Origin: Clavelina lepadiformis
Taxonomy: Eukaryota; Chordata; Ascidiacea; Aplousobranchia; Clavelinidae
DNA: 64,000 bases
Direction of reading: 5' to 3'
Assembly (NCBI RefSeq): GCF_947623445.1
Contig: NC_135248.1
Location: 5,952,977 to 6,016,976 of the forward strand
Position numbers and translations under genes: made by a program
The notes under the pieces: generated by a model
Seen by the model: the letters and a program-made list of their open reading frames with translations, nothing else
The model's database searches: none
What the model was told of the DNA's origin: nothing
Shown: piece by piece, positions 36,207 to 51,500 of the stretch
Position numbering within the stretch: the stretch's first letter is position 1
Layout of the letters: each line of letters opens with the position of its first letter

Positions 36207-39200
36207 TGTGCGCGTGATAGCTAGCGTTGAGAGACGTTTTTACTCTACGAAGTGGAATAACACTGATCGTGGTCATTCAAATAAACATCTAATGACTATT
36301 TAGTACATAAAGACTTATGTATGAATTGACGGTTATTACGTTACACGTAGGAAAGGTACTGTAGTTCTTGCCGAGCAGATTTTGTGAAATCACAACAACC
36401 CAAAGATAAAACACAATTGGAATGCTTTCAATATAACGTAATATACAACAATTTCTATTTGTTAATAAATAGGTCAGAATGCATGGGATGCCGCTCGGGC
36501 GTATGTTATAGTAGTTTTCAGGTATGCTGATATTGTTTGTAGAAATGGTTTTTAATTTGAAATATTCTTTACTGTATTAAATTTATTACGCGTCTATAGC
36601 ATCGTCTATCACATTAAAAGCCCGAGGAAGTTTGATTGCCTTCATTATAGCTATACCTATTACTTTCGAAAAAAAAATAACGTGCAGATACTGTAACTTA
36701 ATACCAATTTTGTCATATATCATAGAGGGTAAAATCAACAACCCTTGAAGATTAAATAATTTTCTAAATAATTTTACATATTTTAATACGATTCGCCTTT
36801 TTCTGTCAGGCACCTCAAATAGGGGAAAGTTCCCCATTATGGGACACTTTTTGGAAAACTGTTCGTACACAAAAACGCGATGTGCTTTGCCTGATCTTTT
36901 CATGAATAATGTTAGATATGGCATTGCTTGAAATTAAGCTTTAATAGATTTTCTTGTTATTTCTTGAGCGATTTACAAAATAAAAATGACTTTTTGACCC
37001 ATCTGGAATAACCATATAGGCTACTAAACCAAGATGAGGCAGTACTTATAAATCCTTAACAGTAAAATTTTGCTTTAATTAAGCAGTAATTTTGGAAAAT
37101 TTGCTTTAGAAATAAAATTGCTTAACTCTAAAACAAAATTTGAATTGATTTTTGAAACGTTTAAATGTCAAACGGACAAATAAATTGATTGATCGAACAA
37201 TCAACGAATGATAGTCTTCTAAAATTCAGTGTGGCCATTTCTTTCCTCCGTTTATCGTTGTTAAACATTAAAAGAAACTGTTTTCCTTGGTAACTTATGA
37301 CAGGCAAGCTTCTTAACTTATGCACGGTATATATGCCACATAATATTAAAGTATTTTGTTTCTATTCCAAGTAGAGCCTTCGTAGTTAAACAACTAATTT
37401 GAAAACGTGATTTTTAATGATGCTATCAAAGCTATTTGGTTGCGTTGTATACTGCCCTGTTTAGCTGATTTTGTCCATTCTTTAAAATGAGTTCTAAGCA
37501 GCGCGTCAGGCATTTGTGGATAAAGAAATTTCATCTATAGTATTTCCCATAACAGACGGAACGAAAGTGTTTGTTTTATGCAACCCTACACGTGTTGTAT
37601 TTTTTCGTCCGTGTCGTACTAAATTGATATATTTTTGCTTAAGTTATGATATAAATCATAATCATCAACTTTAGGCCATAAGATATTATTTAAGACTAAT
37701 CCAATTACAATTTTACCAAACCACAAGTTATGCACATGGGAGCAATTACGTTAGGGTGTAATACTGTGGTAAACGTCTTCTAGTTTTCTTAATAGTTTTT
37801 GATGTATGGGCCTTTTTATAGTTGACGTGTGTCGCCGAATTTTAGAAATTTCATACGTGGGTCGCGACTCGCGAGTGAAAAAAACGTCGCAGAGCACTGC
37901 GATGGGCGACATAAATTGATTTTTGTATTTTATTAGCAGACCGAAATGAGCGTAAGTTGCATTAATAGTTAATACCATTTAATTAGAATTTATTTGCTAT
38001 CCGCTACTTGAAGAAATCGATTTGAGTTGGACCTGCAATAAAGAGTTACGAGAAGCATGAATAGCTTGCTGATAAACAGTAAAGAACACGTTAATTATCC
38101 TACGTAATTTGATACATAGATGAAGTTACACAAGTATCAATCAAAGGTGTTTAGCAAAGTTAAACTTACTATTTAGCGGTAGCCAAAGTTTTTATCGGAA
38201 TCTGACTGCAACTAGATTTTGGGAGTTCACCATTGTCTTTGGACGTTCCATTACAACAACCTTGCCTAAGTTTATGATGGTATGTGACTTTACCTAGATT
38301 TGAGCTATCCTTTTAGTATGCATAAAATTCTGTTACCGTAACTCACGAAATTAATACAATCATACTAGAATACTGTACTATAAAGTTGTTATTAATTTTG
38401 CACAAGGTATAAACGTTGAACAGAGCAAACAACTGACTTGTACGGATTATTTTAATAATATTGAAACATAGGACAATTCTGGTATTAATATTTTCCACTA
38501 TAATTTGCTTCAGATACAGGTTAGCTTATCACGAATAAAACATGCCACAACTACCACAGAGTGTTAATAAAATTTCTTTATAACTTCAAATATAAATTTA
38601 AAAAAAACCGTAAAGCGGTGTTCTAGATAGCCTGTTAATTCAAATACATAAGGATGTTAAGGCATGTGCACAACAACAAACGCTTTATGAAACCATAACT
38701 AGCAGCTGGAGATAACATTCAAATTAACAATTACCAAATGTTTGCTGACTACCATTTATCAATCTTCCCAAAGCTTAATTCTCTATTCAACTTCGCAACA
38801 GACAACAAAACGTGATTTAATATGTGCATACAAAAATATGACTTTCAATGCTTTTAAAATTAAAAAAAACTCAAATGCTTTTAAAATTGATTGCTCAGAC
38901 CCTGATTATCGGGCAAGACACAACTAACTGAACTAAGTACAGTATAGGCTCTTCTTTAATGCACGTTATGATATTGCACATGACAAAAAATAAAATAGTT
39001 TAGTTGATAAATGTTATGCATATGATAGAATAAACAAGATAAATATATTTTCATATACAGTACAATATTAAAGAAAAACTACACACATATAACCTAACAC
39101 TGTATATTGGAGAGATAGAGAAAAAACTGCTTCATAGTAAAAAGCTTTGTTATCAGTACTCCCTAAGTCTTACATAATAGACGAACAACGGTACAGGAAA

Positions 39201-39552
39201 AACACTGTATAGCGTTAGTGTACATAGCTAGTGAATTAACTTTAGTGAATTTAGTTTTATAATCAATATTTCTCAACTCTGTGATAAACCTTCAGTGTAA
39301 CTATAGCATCCAGTGCTGACGTAATAAAGTGTACTCAAAAATGGTGTAGCAACAACGATCTCATAAGTGCAGGTTAAAACAGACACAAAATACGTAAATC
39401 CAAATAAATGTACAAAGTTGATTTTAAGCCCTCAAATAACGCACATATCTTCGCTTAAAAAGAGGCATGTCTCATATGAATTTAGGGTTAAGCATGATGA
39501 AATAAAAAATAACTTGGATAAAAAATATTTGCACCACACCAACATTTTCACC
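36207..39552. other. Intergenic stretch between the GPCR and the NOX gene
   Basis: The two genes converge here. Nothing coding was supported. The 112-codon minus-strand frame at 36586-36924 overlaps a repeat-like TTCCCCATTATGGGACAC block. A hAT-type terminus (minus strand, CAGTGCTCTGCGACG, with GACTCGCGAG-like blocks) is near 37800-37901. Confidence 0.4.
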
Positions 39553-42500
39553 TCAAAAGTTTTCTTTGTTGTAATGGAACACAACACCATTTCCGGAGTG
39601 TTTGTTGGACATTCTATGAAGCTAAAGATAACAAAAGTTCATGTAAGTACTTGACAATAAACAGAAGAGGAATATAAAACTTATGTATCCATAACTCCAT
39701 TCAAAAACTGACAGTATTTTGTCAAGGATACATTTTCCTTGTGGGTTTCCAGTAATTATCAGGGTAAAGGATTATTTACGAAATTATACACTGAATTCTA
39801 TAAACTACAGCAAATTCAAATCAAAATAAATTTACAAGACAAGTTTCAAAAAACAACGTAACAGCAAAACAATGCTACAAAAGGGCGTTGTAATGGACTA
39901 CAACTAGCAACATCTGCATAGTTAGAACATGACAGTTATTTAAAAATCACCACTTGGAAACCAGAATGGTAAGTAAACTAGTGATTACTATTATAATATC
40001 GTCCGCAAAAATTAAAATATTAAATTTTTATGTAAGTGACCACAAAACACATTTCCTGTTGACAAGTAAGGCTATAAAACTAGTAATATTGTGATTTTTG
40101 CTTGGATCATGACAATTTATTGAACCTTTTAATAACAATTAACTAACCTCGTGAGACAAAGCAGCAACTCCACAGAAAAAGACACCAACATGAGTTGAAG
40201 GATGAGTTTGTGCTACTTTCATGAATATATCATCCCAATTTGGTCTTCCGTAATTTGTCTTCTGTTCAAGTCCGGTAATAACATCACGCTCATCTTCTTC
40301 ATGAACCATAATTGTTTTCGCCTTGATTACCACAAAAACATGTAAAAACTTGAATAGAGAGGATAGCAGCATAGTGCATACTACACATATAGTATCAACT
40401 ATGTAGAAATAAAATCTGAGGTATATTCTGAGCGGGAGTATATTTTGGACTGTTACAAAAATACTGGTTCTACTAAAACCACATTTTTCTAGCTTACGAG
40501 TTCAAATATTGGTCGAAAAATTTTTTCTCGTGTTTTTTTTTCAAAAAACATGGGAACACATTTGCTACAGTCAGAGTAACTATAGTCAACATAGTTGATT
40601 TAGAAAGCTTGATTAAATCAGTTTAAAACCTGCTTTGCATCCCATCCTCTAGTTAAGTAGATATTGTATTCAATAAGATTCTGCTGCCCAGTTTCAATTA
40701 ACTGCTGTTCAAGATGAGCTAGCATATCCCCAAACCATTCAAAAGCATGAACTTCAGGACAAATCCAAAAGAAGTAGACTTTCTTCAGGGCTAATTCTTT
40801 TTCAGGGTTAAGATTTTTATACCTAAAAATATTCAACTCAATGAGTTTGCTGCCTGGAAACACTAAAGAACTTTTGTGATAGTAAGTCAGGAATGTTTTA
40901 AAGTGAACTTCATCAATATTAACAAGTGACACGAGCAACATGACAACAATGCACCTTGAAAAAGGTTAAATGAATTACTTAAGTGTTATAGTATGATGGT
41001 ATTTTTTAGTATCATAATTTTTATCCTCTGACCGACGAAACTCATTGCACGACTTACACATGGCAATAATTTCTCATCGCTCAAAACCCAGTTACCAAGT
41101 TAGCCTTTGTGCAACTTCCCAATAATATACGTTTTTATTTATTGTATTGCCCGAATTTGGAACTTTTCAAAAGGACCACTGGACAAAACCATTGTCATTT
41201 GTCAAAGTGTCATTTATGCCTTGCCCAAAGGCCTTTGTACAAGTAGTGCCACTGGGTATCGAGCATGAGCGGCTTTTTTCAATCATTCCACTACCAAGCC
41301 AACAATGTTTGGTATATCATCTAAAGAAGTCTCTATCTACTGTTATCTAGTGTATAATATGGGGGTAAGTATGCTCTCAAACGTAAAACAGGTAATGGTC
41401 TCTCTGTATAAAAACTAAATCACAAAATCAAGCAAGTCTTAGTCTACAGGTTTTATGCATCTTTAGCTATTCTTATCCAGGAAATCTACACATTACATGT
41501 ATGAAAAAACTATGCATAGCAAAAATAAATAATAACATTAACTAACCAAACAGATTTTAAAAGTGATGCAAAAGGAGTAACGCCAATGCCAGAACCAACA
41601 CAAATAGCCACAGGATATGTGAAGACATCTTCGCTTGCAGTTCCAAACGGGCCATCTACTGCAATGCGTGGCATCTTCCATGAAGGAAGTACCTAGTTGA
41701 AATGGTAAGGAGCAAAAATATGACTGGCAATCTGAAAGTGAGGGGAAGTGCTAAAGCAAATTGATATTAAACCAAAGAATAGTCAGTAAAAATACCAGAC
41801 AAAGAATTATTCAATAATATTTAGTGTTTAAGCAATTGTTGCCAAAAATGTGTTGCAGAAAAAATGCCACCTTGCTGTTAACTATGACATATGGGTAGAA
41901 ATTAGGTCACAATATGAAACCCATGATGGTATTTCAATCAAGGAAGAATGGGATGTCCTGTGTAGGTGAGAAGAAATAGGTATACTTTACGTGTAGTTAT
42001 TGTATAACAGAAACATTTAATGTCAATTAATGTAATTTAACATATATTTAGTACGATTAATAAATAGGTAATCTTGTGAAAATACTGTAGGTTCCAACCA
42101 ACAGCTACTTTCCGTAATGACACAAATCATCTTTCTATGACGAAAATAAAAATCATCTGTCTGTGAGGTGATGTTCCATACAAAGTGCGTATGCTAGAGC
42201 TAGACTGTCACTCACTACTACAGGCAACATACTTGATTCCAACACCAACCATGGCGATATCACATTACACAGTAACTGCTGCCACCTCCAATATAAATAA
42301 CAGCAAAACTGAGATATACTTTGGGCAATAAATGATTAACCGCTAAGTATTATTGAAAAATTCTTTCTGTGGTAAACTTATTAAGATCACTTCTTTGATT
42401 AAAGGTTAACTTGTTTTAACACTTAGGTCTCACTTCGAAACTTCTCAAAAATTAAGTTATACAAAAATGCTAAACCAGGTTTGTCTTAAAATGAAGTATT

Positions 42501-45500
42501 TTAATAATATGATGTAAATATATCCAGTATCCACATACTTTTAAAAAAAAAACTTTTGCAGGTACAAGAAATAAATTATCAAATTATCATTATTTATTTC
42601 ACACCCTGACCGTTTATAAATTTGCCTACTCCACAACCAGGTATTTTCCTACACAGATGGTGTGAGTCTGGACAAAGGCGAAGGTACTGTGTGCAACTAT
42701 TCTACAGAATTTTAGCGTTTAGCCCAATGTCTAAAAGGAATGCTAACATTGGATCTTAAGCTTCAGTCGTCTTTAGTCTGCACATAGTATGTATCAGTAG
42801 ATTTGCCAAGCCCTAGCTGACCAAAAAAGGTATAAGCTATACTTATTTCAGTTCTTAGCCTACTGTCTGGGTTAACTTATAAAATTTCCAGCGTTTATAC
42901 TTAGTGTATCAACTTTATCAATAGATGACTACAGTTTGTTATCAACCATTTACATTCCATTCTCATATCACCTTAAATGGAAAAAGTCATTAACTAGCTA
43001 TCAGAGTAGTGGTACCTAGGGCCTGGGTTTCGTCCTGACCGACATCATTCATGATGTGGGGAAGCACATGGTGGTTTGAGAGGTAGGGTGAATCTCGATG
43101 AAAGGGTCAGTAAGCGAAAAAGAATTCATCAATTTATAATAACTGAGAGAATTTTGGGGTAAAATACGAGTGGATATATTAGCTACTTATTGAATACTTG
43201 TTTTAATATAAGCTTATTTAAGCCTTGCAGTTGAACTTTGAGGTAAAATAACTGGTTTAAGTCACCTCAGGTCCTTCACCGTCCGCCCCAAGAGCTTTGC
43301 TCAGGTCACTTGTCCAGCCGCCAACAATGCGAATGTGCACACTGCAGTAGTTTTCTTCTGGAGCCTGCAAAGTTCCCAACATAAACAGAACTTGCACTTA
43401 ACGAATTTAATTTTAAAATATCTCTATATTATATTAACTTAACATCTTGTCACACAAACGAGTTGATAATATCGATAACTTAACTTACTGATGTTAACGT
43501 AAAAGGATGCCACTCCAGATTTGATAATTTCGGGCACATGATAAACACATATTGTCCTACTTCAGCAAAAAATCCACTCTTTCGCATTTGAATCTCTACA
43601 ACTCGTGAGGGATGTTTTATTACCTATGATTAAAGTAGATGAGAAATTGAGAATCTAAGTCGCCAGTTACGATGAAATAACTCTAAAAAAGTATAAAATA
43701 CAAAACTAATACACAAAATTTAAGCAGCATAAATTCGAAGTTAATAGAGCTTTTTATTAACTTTGACATCTGTCAAGATGAAGAATATCATTAAACATAA
43801 TTGTATTATTGCAAAATTCATGAAAAAATTGTTAAAAAACCAACTTTTCATCTCCTTACCGCAGGGCATAACTCTACATACCTTTAAAATGTCCACATGT
43901 TGTGTAAATCTCACAAAACGTATAATTCTCTCAATAACATAAAGAACCATCGGTGCGATTACCCATTTCCATGTCTAATTAACACAGGAATAAAAGAAAT
44001 AATTAATTGATAAACTTCTAAAAAACATTACAGACAAACTATGTGCGTACTGAGAATAGAAATAAACGTTAAACAAGACTGCCAACAAAAAACCATGATT
44101 ATGATAATGCTTATAAAAACAACTGAACAGTTTCCATCATCTTTAGTTAATTGGCATAGATATGAATGTTTTACAATATTTAAAATACTTTTAGTATTCA
44201 TTTTAAATGCAGCTGTGAGACAAGATGCAATAAGACTTATTTAGATAAAAAAACATCTGAAAACATGACAAAGTTTAAGTTTATAACGGATTCCATTTAC
44301 CATGGGTTCGCTTCCTTGAAATACTGGCAAAGGACAAGGGGGGTTTGGCCATAAATCAGGATGTTGACTGCAAAATGTAACATTGTGGTTTTGAAGACTT
44401 GCTGGTGTTTGACCTCGCACTTGTCTCCTGCAACAATTAATATTAATACCTTATACCAGAGGTTCCAAATAGTTTGAAGAACGTTACAAACGTCTAATAC
44501 ATTCGCCTGATTGTGCTTTACAAGCACAGTTCTCTACTTAACAGGGATGTGCCAAATCGAAAAATACTTGGATTTGTGATAATACGAATAATTAATAGAT
44601 ATTGACATACATGATGTGAACTTAAATCTGCCCATCTTGCTCGTTGCACTTAACAAAAGTTTCTGATAAGCAAGGGAATCAAGCTTAAAGTTTAATTAAC
44701 TTCCTGCATATTTGAAATTAGAAATTTACTATCATAAATATTTCACAGTCTTAAGTGTCAACCAAACAAGTGAAAACGTTTACATTTTTTTTCGTGTCTT
44801 CTTAATATAATGCAAGAATCGTGTTTTGTATGCAAATTAAAGGATTTAACCAGGGTCCGCATGCAAAACTCAGATTTGTGAGAATAAAAAAAAATACTAC
44901 AGTATAATAGTAGGATTTATGTTTGATTTGGAAGCTTCCTGCCACTCTACAAAATAAGTGTATCTAAGCTACTTGCAAAGGCTATACATAGCGAACCATT
45001 TCAAAAAGCAAGTCATATGTGACAAACTTGTCAAAAAATGTTAAGTTACTAACTGGTACAATCCACGAAAAAAAACATTGGTAGCAAATAAAACAAAGTT
45101 CCATGCCAACTTCATGTGCACAGCATGAACTGTTCCATATTTTGCTCTTACTCTAATTGTAACAGAAACCAATCAAGGGCTTTTAGACAATATTGCAAGC
45201 ATAAAACGTTGCAAATATGGCATTAATTAAGTTATTCAGAACAATTGAGTTACATCATTTAAAATGATTCAAACATAAAGCTTGTACGCAAACACACGTA
45301 AAACATTAGTGTGTATTAAACTTGGGGAAAACCTATGATTTCTAATAGTTACAATATTGAAAATAAAACTCTATATCAGTCAATCTCTGCAACATCGGTT
45401 TTTACCTTTTGTTTGTGTATTTGAGTATAGCATATGTTGAAATGTTAACAATAAACAGACTGAGTTGTCTGGAAATCATGGAAACAGAATACAGCCCTTT

Positions 45501-48500
45501 TACCAACTTCGACAAAAAAGCATGTTGTTTCTAATTAGAATTACCTGGCTTCCAATGTAATATCTTATTTATTTGATAATTTACATCATTCATAGGCAGC
45601 CAGTGCTGTATTGGTGCAAGTAAAACCTTCCAATAAACACCATGTAAGAGCTGTGATTTGCATTGATCGACTGAGACTTATACAGGTGATAACTCCTAGT
45701 AACCCAAAATATAGAAGTAAAAAACAACCTCAAATTTTTCTGAGAGTGCAAAACTTATGTGGGAGAAACGAGTATTTGAAACAGCTTGGTTCTTTTTTAA
45801 ACCAACTTTGAAGTGCCTCATTTCAATATAAATGCTTTCGCCTTCTTTACATTCACAAAATGTATCGACCGAAGTCACGGTGTGGTAAGTTGTTGTTTCG
45901 CACTAATCTGTGGAGCATTAGCATGTTGCTAATTTAAAAAGTTTGAAAACTATTGCCTTATATTATTAAAAGTTTTAAATATAACACATATAAAAGTACC
46001 TAGTCCAAAGCCAACTGCAAAAACAGTAAAAGACACATTGTCCTTTGTTTATTTATTGCCTGTAAGTAACATTACTCAAGTACCTGCCATCAATTTTACA
46101 GGATATCTCGACTATGATACAAAGAAGAATTAATTGATTTTTATAGGTAATAGACTGACCAACAAACAACTCTATGGTTCCTAGGTCCCTGCTTACTTCT
46201 CTCTGCGAGAGAAACAGAATTTTTGTGTAGAGTTTATGGTACATTAGGCTATTTGTTACTCAAGGCAGGTTTGGTCAGCCACAACAAATTAAACTGTTTT
46301 CAGCCTAGAGAAATATCAAACGTTAAACCTGTGTGTTTATGCCGACAAATTACAGTATTAGCGAAAAATACTGCATTGCCACGACTATAAACCATGCTTG
46401 CCTACAGCTCATACAAAGAAAAGAAATAAACATGTGAAGATCTCTGAAATTCATAAAACTTTCACCAAACAGCTTGTCATCAAGTGTGGGCATAAAAAAT
46501 TGGAAAAAATCTACGAGAAAACTTAAATTTGAAATTTGGTTTACACTGGCTTTTCCTAATACTGAGTTAAGTGCACACTACAGTACAAGACAGACTTTGA
46601 TATGATATTAAGTTGCCCAATACAGTAATGGGTAGCTGTAAAAAAAATTGCATTGCATAAGAGTATTGAGTTGCCTAGGTGGATTGGAAGTATTTGCTTT
46701 TCTAGTTAAACATAATCCTTAATTCATAATTTTACTGAAAATTAAGTTATAAATTTCATTATTTGTAGCTACATTCTATTTTTGAAAGCACTCACGATAT
46801 GCCATGTACAACCAGAAATCCATAAAAGACGACAAAAAGATGATGAGTATACCAGAACACCTCAAAATATGAGCGACGAATCAACTCTACTGAAGAAGTG
46901 ACCATAAAAAATAAGCTTAAGGTAATGATCACTCCTGTCCATCCACCAGTCAACAGGAAGACTGCTCCAACTGACCACTAAACAAAGAAAACCTATATTT
47001 AAAGATATCTATGCACATTTCTTGTAATAAATGAAGGTTTAATTTACATTCACTTCTAACATTCAATTAAAACTCTTTCTTTTTGACGTCTGCCAGGATA
47101 TATCTGAAAGAGCAGATACCCCTCAGAAGGGGAATCTGCGGGTATCTCGAGGGTAACATCCCTTGGATTTGGAATGTACAGACCTAACTAAATATTTTGG
47201 TATTTTGAGTTATTGTAGACCAGGAGTGTTCAACGCTGATAAGCCACTTTCAAAGATTGGAACAACAGCAAGCACCAGTCACCACCAAAAATATGTGATC
47301 TGATAAAACCAGCTCATGAAGGGGCTGCGAGAGGAGAAAGTGTTTTTTAACGTTTTTATAGTTGGCTTTAAGTAAAGTAAACATTGTTTTTGCTTTTATT
47401 CAAAAACAAAATATAAAACCTACTCTAGTTTTTTTTTTAGAAACAAGCAATGAAAAGATCAAAAGACTGCACTTTCCCTTTCGAAAATTGAGAGAGTGAT
47501 CTTGGATGGATCTTTAGAGTACGCTCATGACTAATATTATGGTAAACAACATGCCAAGACTAAAATTGACTCCGGAAATATGTTTATCAGTCAAGGTGAT
47601 TCATTGCAGTTAATTGACTTCAAATTTGTCAATAAAGCATGATTTCTTTTATCAAATTTATTTACTTAACAATAGAGGAAGTACAAAAAGATAAAATGAA
47701 GGGCTTTTTGAAACAATAATTCGTACTGTTAATATGATGCCCTTAGAAAAGGGGACCACAGCATACATAACATACTTTGTTTGTTATTTTGTACAAGTAC
47801 TTTTGGGTAGTAATAGGTAAATGTAACCAAAAGAAAAAACCTGATAATTTTGGATACAAGTTGCTGCCCGAAAACTTGAACCAATGCCAGGTTAAAAATA
47901 AAGCATAGAAACACCAAGCACTATGGAAGCAATTGCGTTACAAATTATTATTATAATTATTATAAGTTGATTTCATGACTAGCGAAGCAAAGCTAATGCA
48001 TTCCCTGGGCAATATACAAAATATTTAATAAAGCAGAAAAGAATGTTGATTAAAACGCCAATAAAATGCCAAATTGAAAAGTGCAGACTTAATTTAAATT
48101 CATGTCCTCAGCAAGATCTCTTGATAGGTGGGTAAACAGGAAGGAAAACAAAGCAAACATTCTTCAGGAAACAGGTATTATACCACATATATATATATAA
48201 CCAACTTAACAGGATGTTTGAAATTAATCATCACTTTAGGAAGTCTTCTATGTGGATAGAAACACACAATAGACACATTACATAAAAACTGTTTTTTGAT
48301 TGACAGTATGGTTCGCGTACTAGCATGAGTAAACACCAAAACTATAATTGAGCATTCTTTGACGAAGATGATTTATTGTTAACCTGATGTTACTATTAAG
48401 CAAGCAATAAACTTCCGCCTATACAGTTTGTTTATTTTTTATATTTTTTGTACAAGCTATAGATACAGTTAGTGGTGAGTATATTGCACTTTCTAAAGGT

Positions 48501-51500
48501 GTTAAGGATATCTCCAGCTAATTAATTATTGAAACACTTCTTTGTTTTCCTGTTATGAAATTATGGTTATGAAATGCAAACTAATGTATAATAATGATAA
48601 TATAATCAATATAAGTTTTAATTTCTATTTTGTTTAGTAGCTTTTTGAAATGGTGGTTTGGTTAAGTGACAAATATGTTTCTAAAGATCTATGCAAAATT
48701 ACAAGCCGCAAAACTCAAAGAATCCTTGAAAGTTTAAAAATTGTTTGTTTTGCAACAATTTTAAAAAGTCTTAATAACGTCACTGGTGGGCATGATAAGG
48801 AGAAACCCATAACTGGCAAGTAGAGTAACAGACTCACAACTTGCTTAACATCAAACGAAAGGAAAATTTATTGTTTGCTGTGGACATTTGGCCTCTATAA
48901 AGAACTTAAACACATCATTTCGATTAACGCATGTTGACACAGGTTACTCCACTTTAAAACTAGCTCACAAGCGACATTACTCTCTACTGTTTTTGTAGCA
49001 ATTTGTAGCTAAACATCATAAGGCAAGAATTGAGAACTGGCGTAAAATTAAAGTAAATAATTTATGAACATTTACTTTCCATACAGTGAGGCACAATTAT
49101 TAATAGCAAAAGCAACCGTAGATATATACAGGTATATGGTATGTTCATAAACAAAAATGATCTTACAACATCTGATCGGATAGGATTTAGATAGTTATTC
49201 CCTCCAATCTGAGTAAGTCTCCAGCGAAGCTTAGATATGGTTGTTGTGTTTCGACTATTCAAAGGAACACGATAGACCGATGTAAAAAAGTCCACATTAA
49301 AGCAATGAGCATAATAATGTATCACTGCAAATAAAAAAAGTAATCACTATTTGAATTGTGGCGGCAGAAAATACTGCTGATAAATATTGGTAATTTTTGC
49401 TGATAATCATCCATAAAAATTGCCAATCTGACAATACACTGATATTGGACCATTTTATCTGCATATTACAGTAATACATTATATTAGTTGAGGTCTACAC
49501 TGCATGGGCTCGTAAACTCAACTCTCCCTATAAGGCACTTGTAGTAAATTGTTTTTCATTTTAATTTTTTACTTTTTACAAATAAAATCAAGAATTCATT
49601 TAATCATGTTTGTTTAATCATGTTTAATTTTGTAATTGTGTCATAACTACCGGTAAGGCTTAATTTCACTCTTCTTCAATTACAATATCATTAACTCAAA
49701 ATCTCAGTCTGGGCATGAAAAACACTCGTTACTTCAACCAAACACCACTTAACGCGATACCGGTATTTAGGTTTTAAATCATAATACTGTAAAATACTAT
49801 AAGTAATGTTTGAGCTGACAAGTTTACACGGTATATATGTAATATTTATGTAAAATATATATATAAACGATTTTAATTACTACAAGATTTAATAAAAAAG
49901 GAACATGTAATAACACTTTTTATTACATCTAACCAAGTTTTTTTGACTTATTTTAGCAAAAGAATAACGGAAACTACAAAGAAGAGCAATAGAATTTGCT
50001 TGAGCAGTGATACTTAAGGAAAAGTAAAAAATCACTGCAATCAAACTATGAAGCAACAAGCAAGACTACAATAATGGGTTAATGGCCAAAAATTGTGTTT
50101 GTGAGTATGTTTTACTACAGCAAGCCACTGTAAGTGAGATGCCACAATATCAGAAGGCATTGTATGCAAATTCTACGGTATATATGTAATTAGTTTGTTA
50201 GTTTGTTAGATTTACACTTACATGTCATGAGAACAATCATGTATGCACACAAGCGATGAAATTTAATGTTCTTGTCCAAGACCACACGAACTCTTCTTGG
50301 GCAGCACTGTAAAAAGATGGTTTATCCAGTTACAAAAGTGGTCTTCAACGTTTTTAGACCATGGGCCACAAAACAAAACGATTTTCGGCAGGGGGCTGCG
50401 CTCAAAGAAAGAGCTGCTGAATTCCCAAAAGATAAATAATTGTGTCAAACACACATCTCAATTGCTGCTGGTTGATACAAAGGCATTAAATAAATCACTA
50501 AATGTTATAAAAATCAACCTTCTGAATATAACCCGAACAATTATTATTACTACATTGCCACACAAATTGTAGTGAAAACCACATTATATAACGATGTGAC
50601 TATTTCACCACTGAAGTTGCTGAATCACAATACAGTGATCAGCAGATTGTTGCTGATGGGTTTATCACTCTCATTTTAGACAAGGGGAAGAAAGCAATGC
50701 GATGACGTAGTGGTTAATGATGGGGCTCGTATGGTAGAGATTTCAGTTTCGAATCTTGCTAATATTTCACCTCTTTTTTGTCAAAATTTATATTCGATGT
50801 AATTTAGTCATGAAAGTTGAGACTTTGGGTCGGAGGGATTAGCTTTATATTAATTTAAACTTTGGAAAAAAATGTCATTATAAGTTGAAAAATTACGTTT
50901 ATTTCAATTCACAGACTAGCCTAATTGCTGTTTGCCGTAATTTTCTACATCATTAAACGGCGGCCAGTATATTAAGTTTCTACTTCACCAGTAGCCGTTC
51001 ACCAAAGTAAGACAATACCAACTGAGTAACCAGCTAGCCATTTACTGAAGTAGCTTTCTCCAAATTTGGTAAATTGCAGTTGGTTAAATAGACACTGCCA
51101 ATATAAAAAGCGATTTACTTGAGACCAAAACGAAAGGGATGGCCAGCCTAACTGTGACGTCATAAATTTGGGATATTAATATGAATAAAAATCACCACGA
51201 AAATTACCAGTATCAAAAGCTTTGCTCATTTTACTGACAAAATTGGTTGATTGTAATGCAAACTTAAAATATGCTACCCAGTCATAATCGAATCATAATG
51301 TAGCATAAAATTAAGCTCTAAAGCTAAAGTTTATGCTACATTATACAACAAAACTCAAAGTTTTGTTCCTAATTGTACTCTTACAGCACACACACCCAGT
51401 GAATACCTTTAACTGTATTTTTTGATGCCCATGGGCATCCTGGCTTTGTAAAAATGGGTGCTCCACGAAAAAGTTGGAAGCTCAACTCTGGCAAACTAAG

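Noticed and set aside
36586..36924. 112-codon minus-strand open frame
   Set aside because: Low-complexity composition, overlaps a repeat-like TTCCCCATTATGGGACAC block, no domain and no splice partner.
50697..50762. Working tRNA gene
   Set aside because: Box-like motifs are present but the acceptor and anticodon arms do not pair; reads as a SINE.
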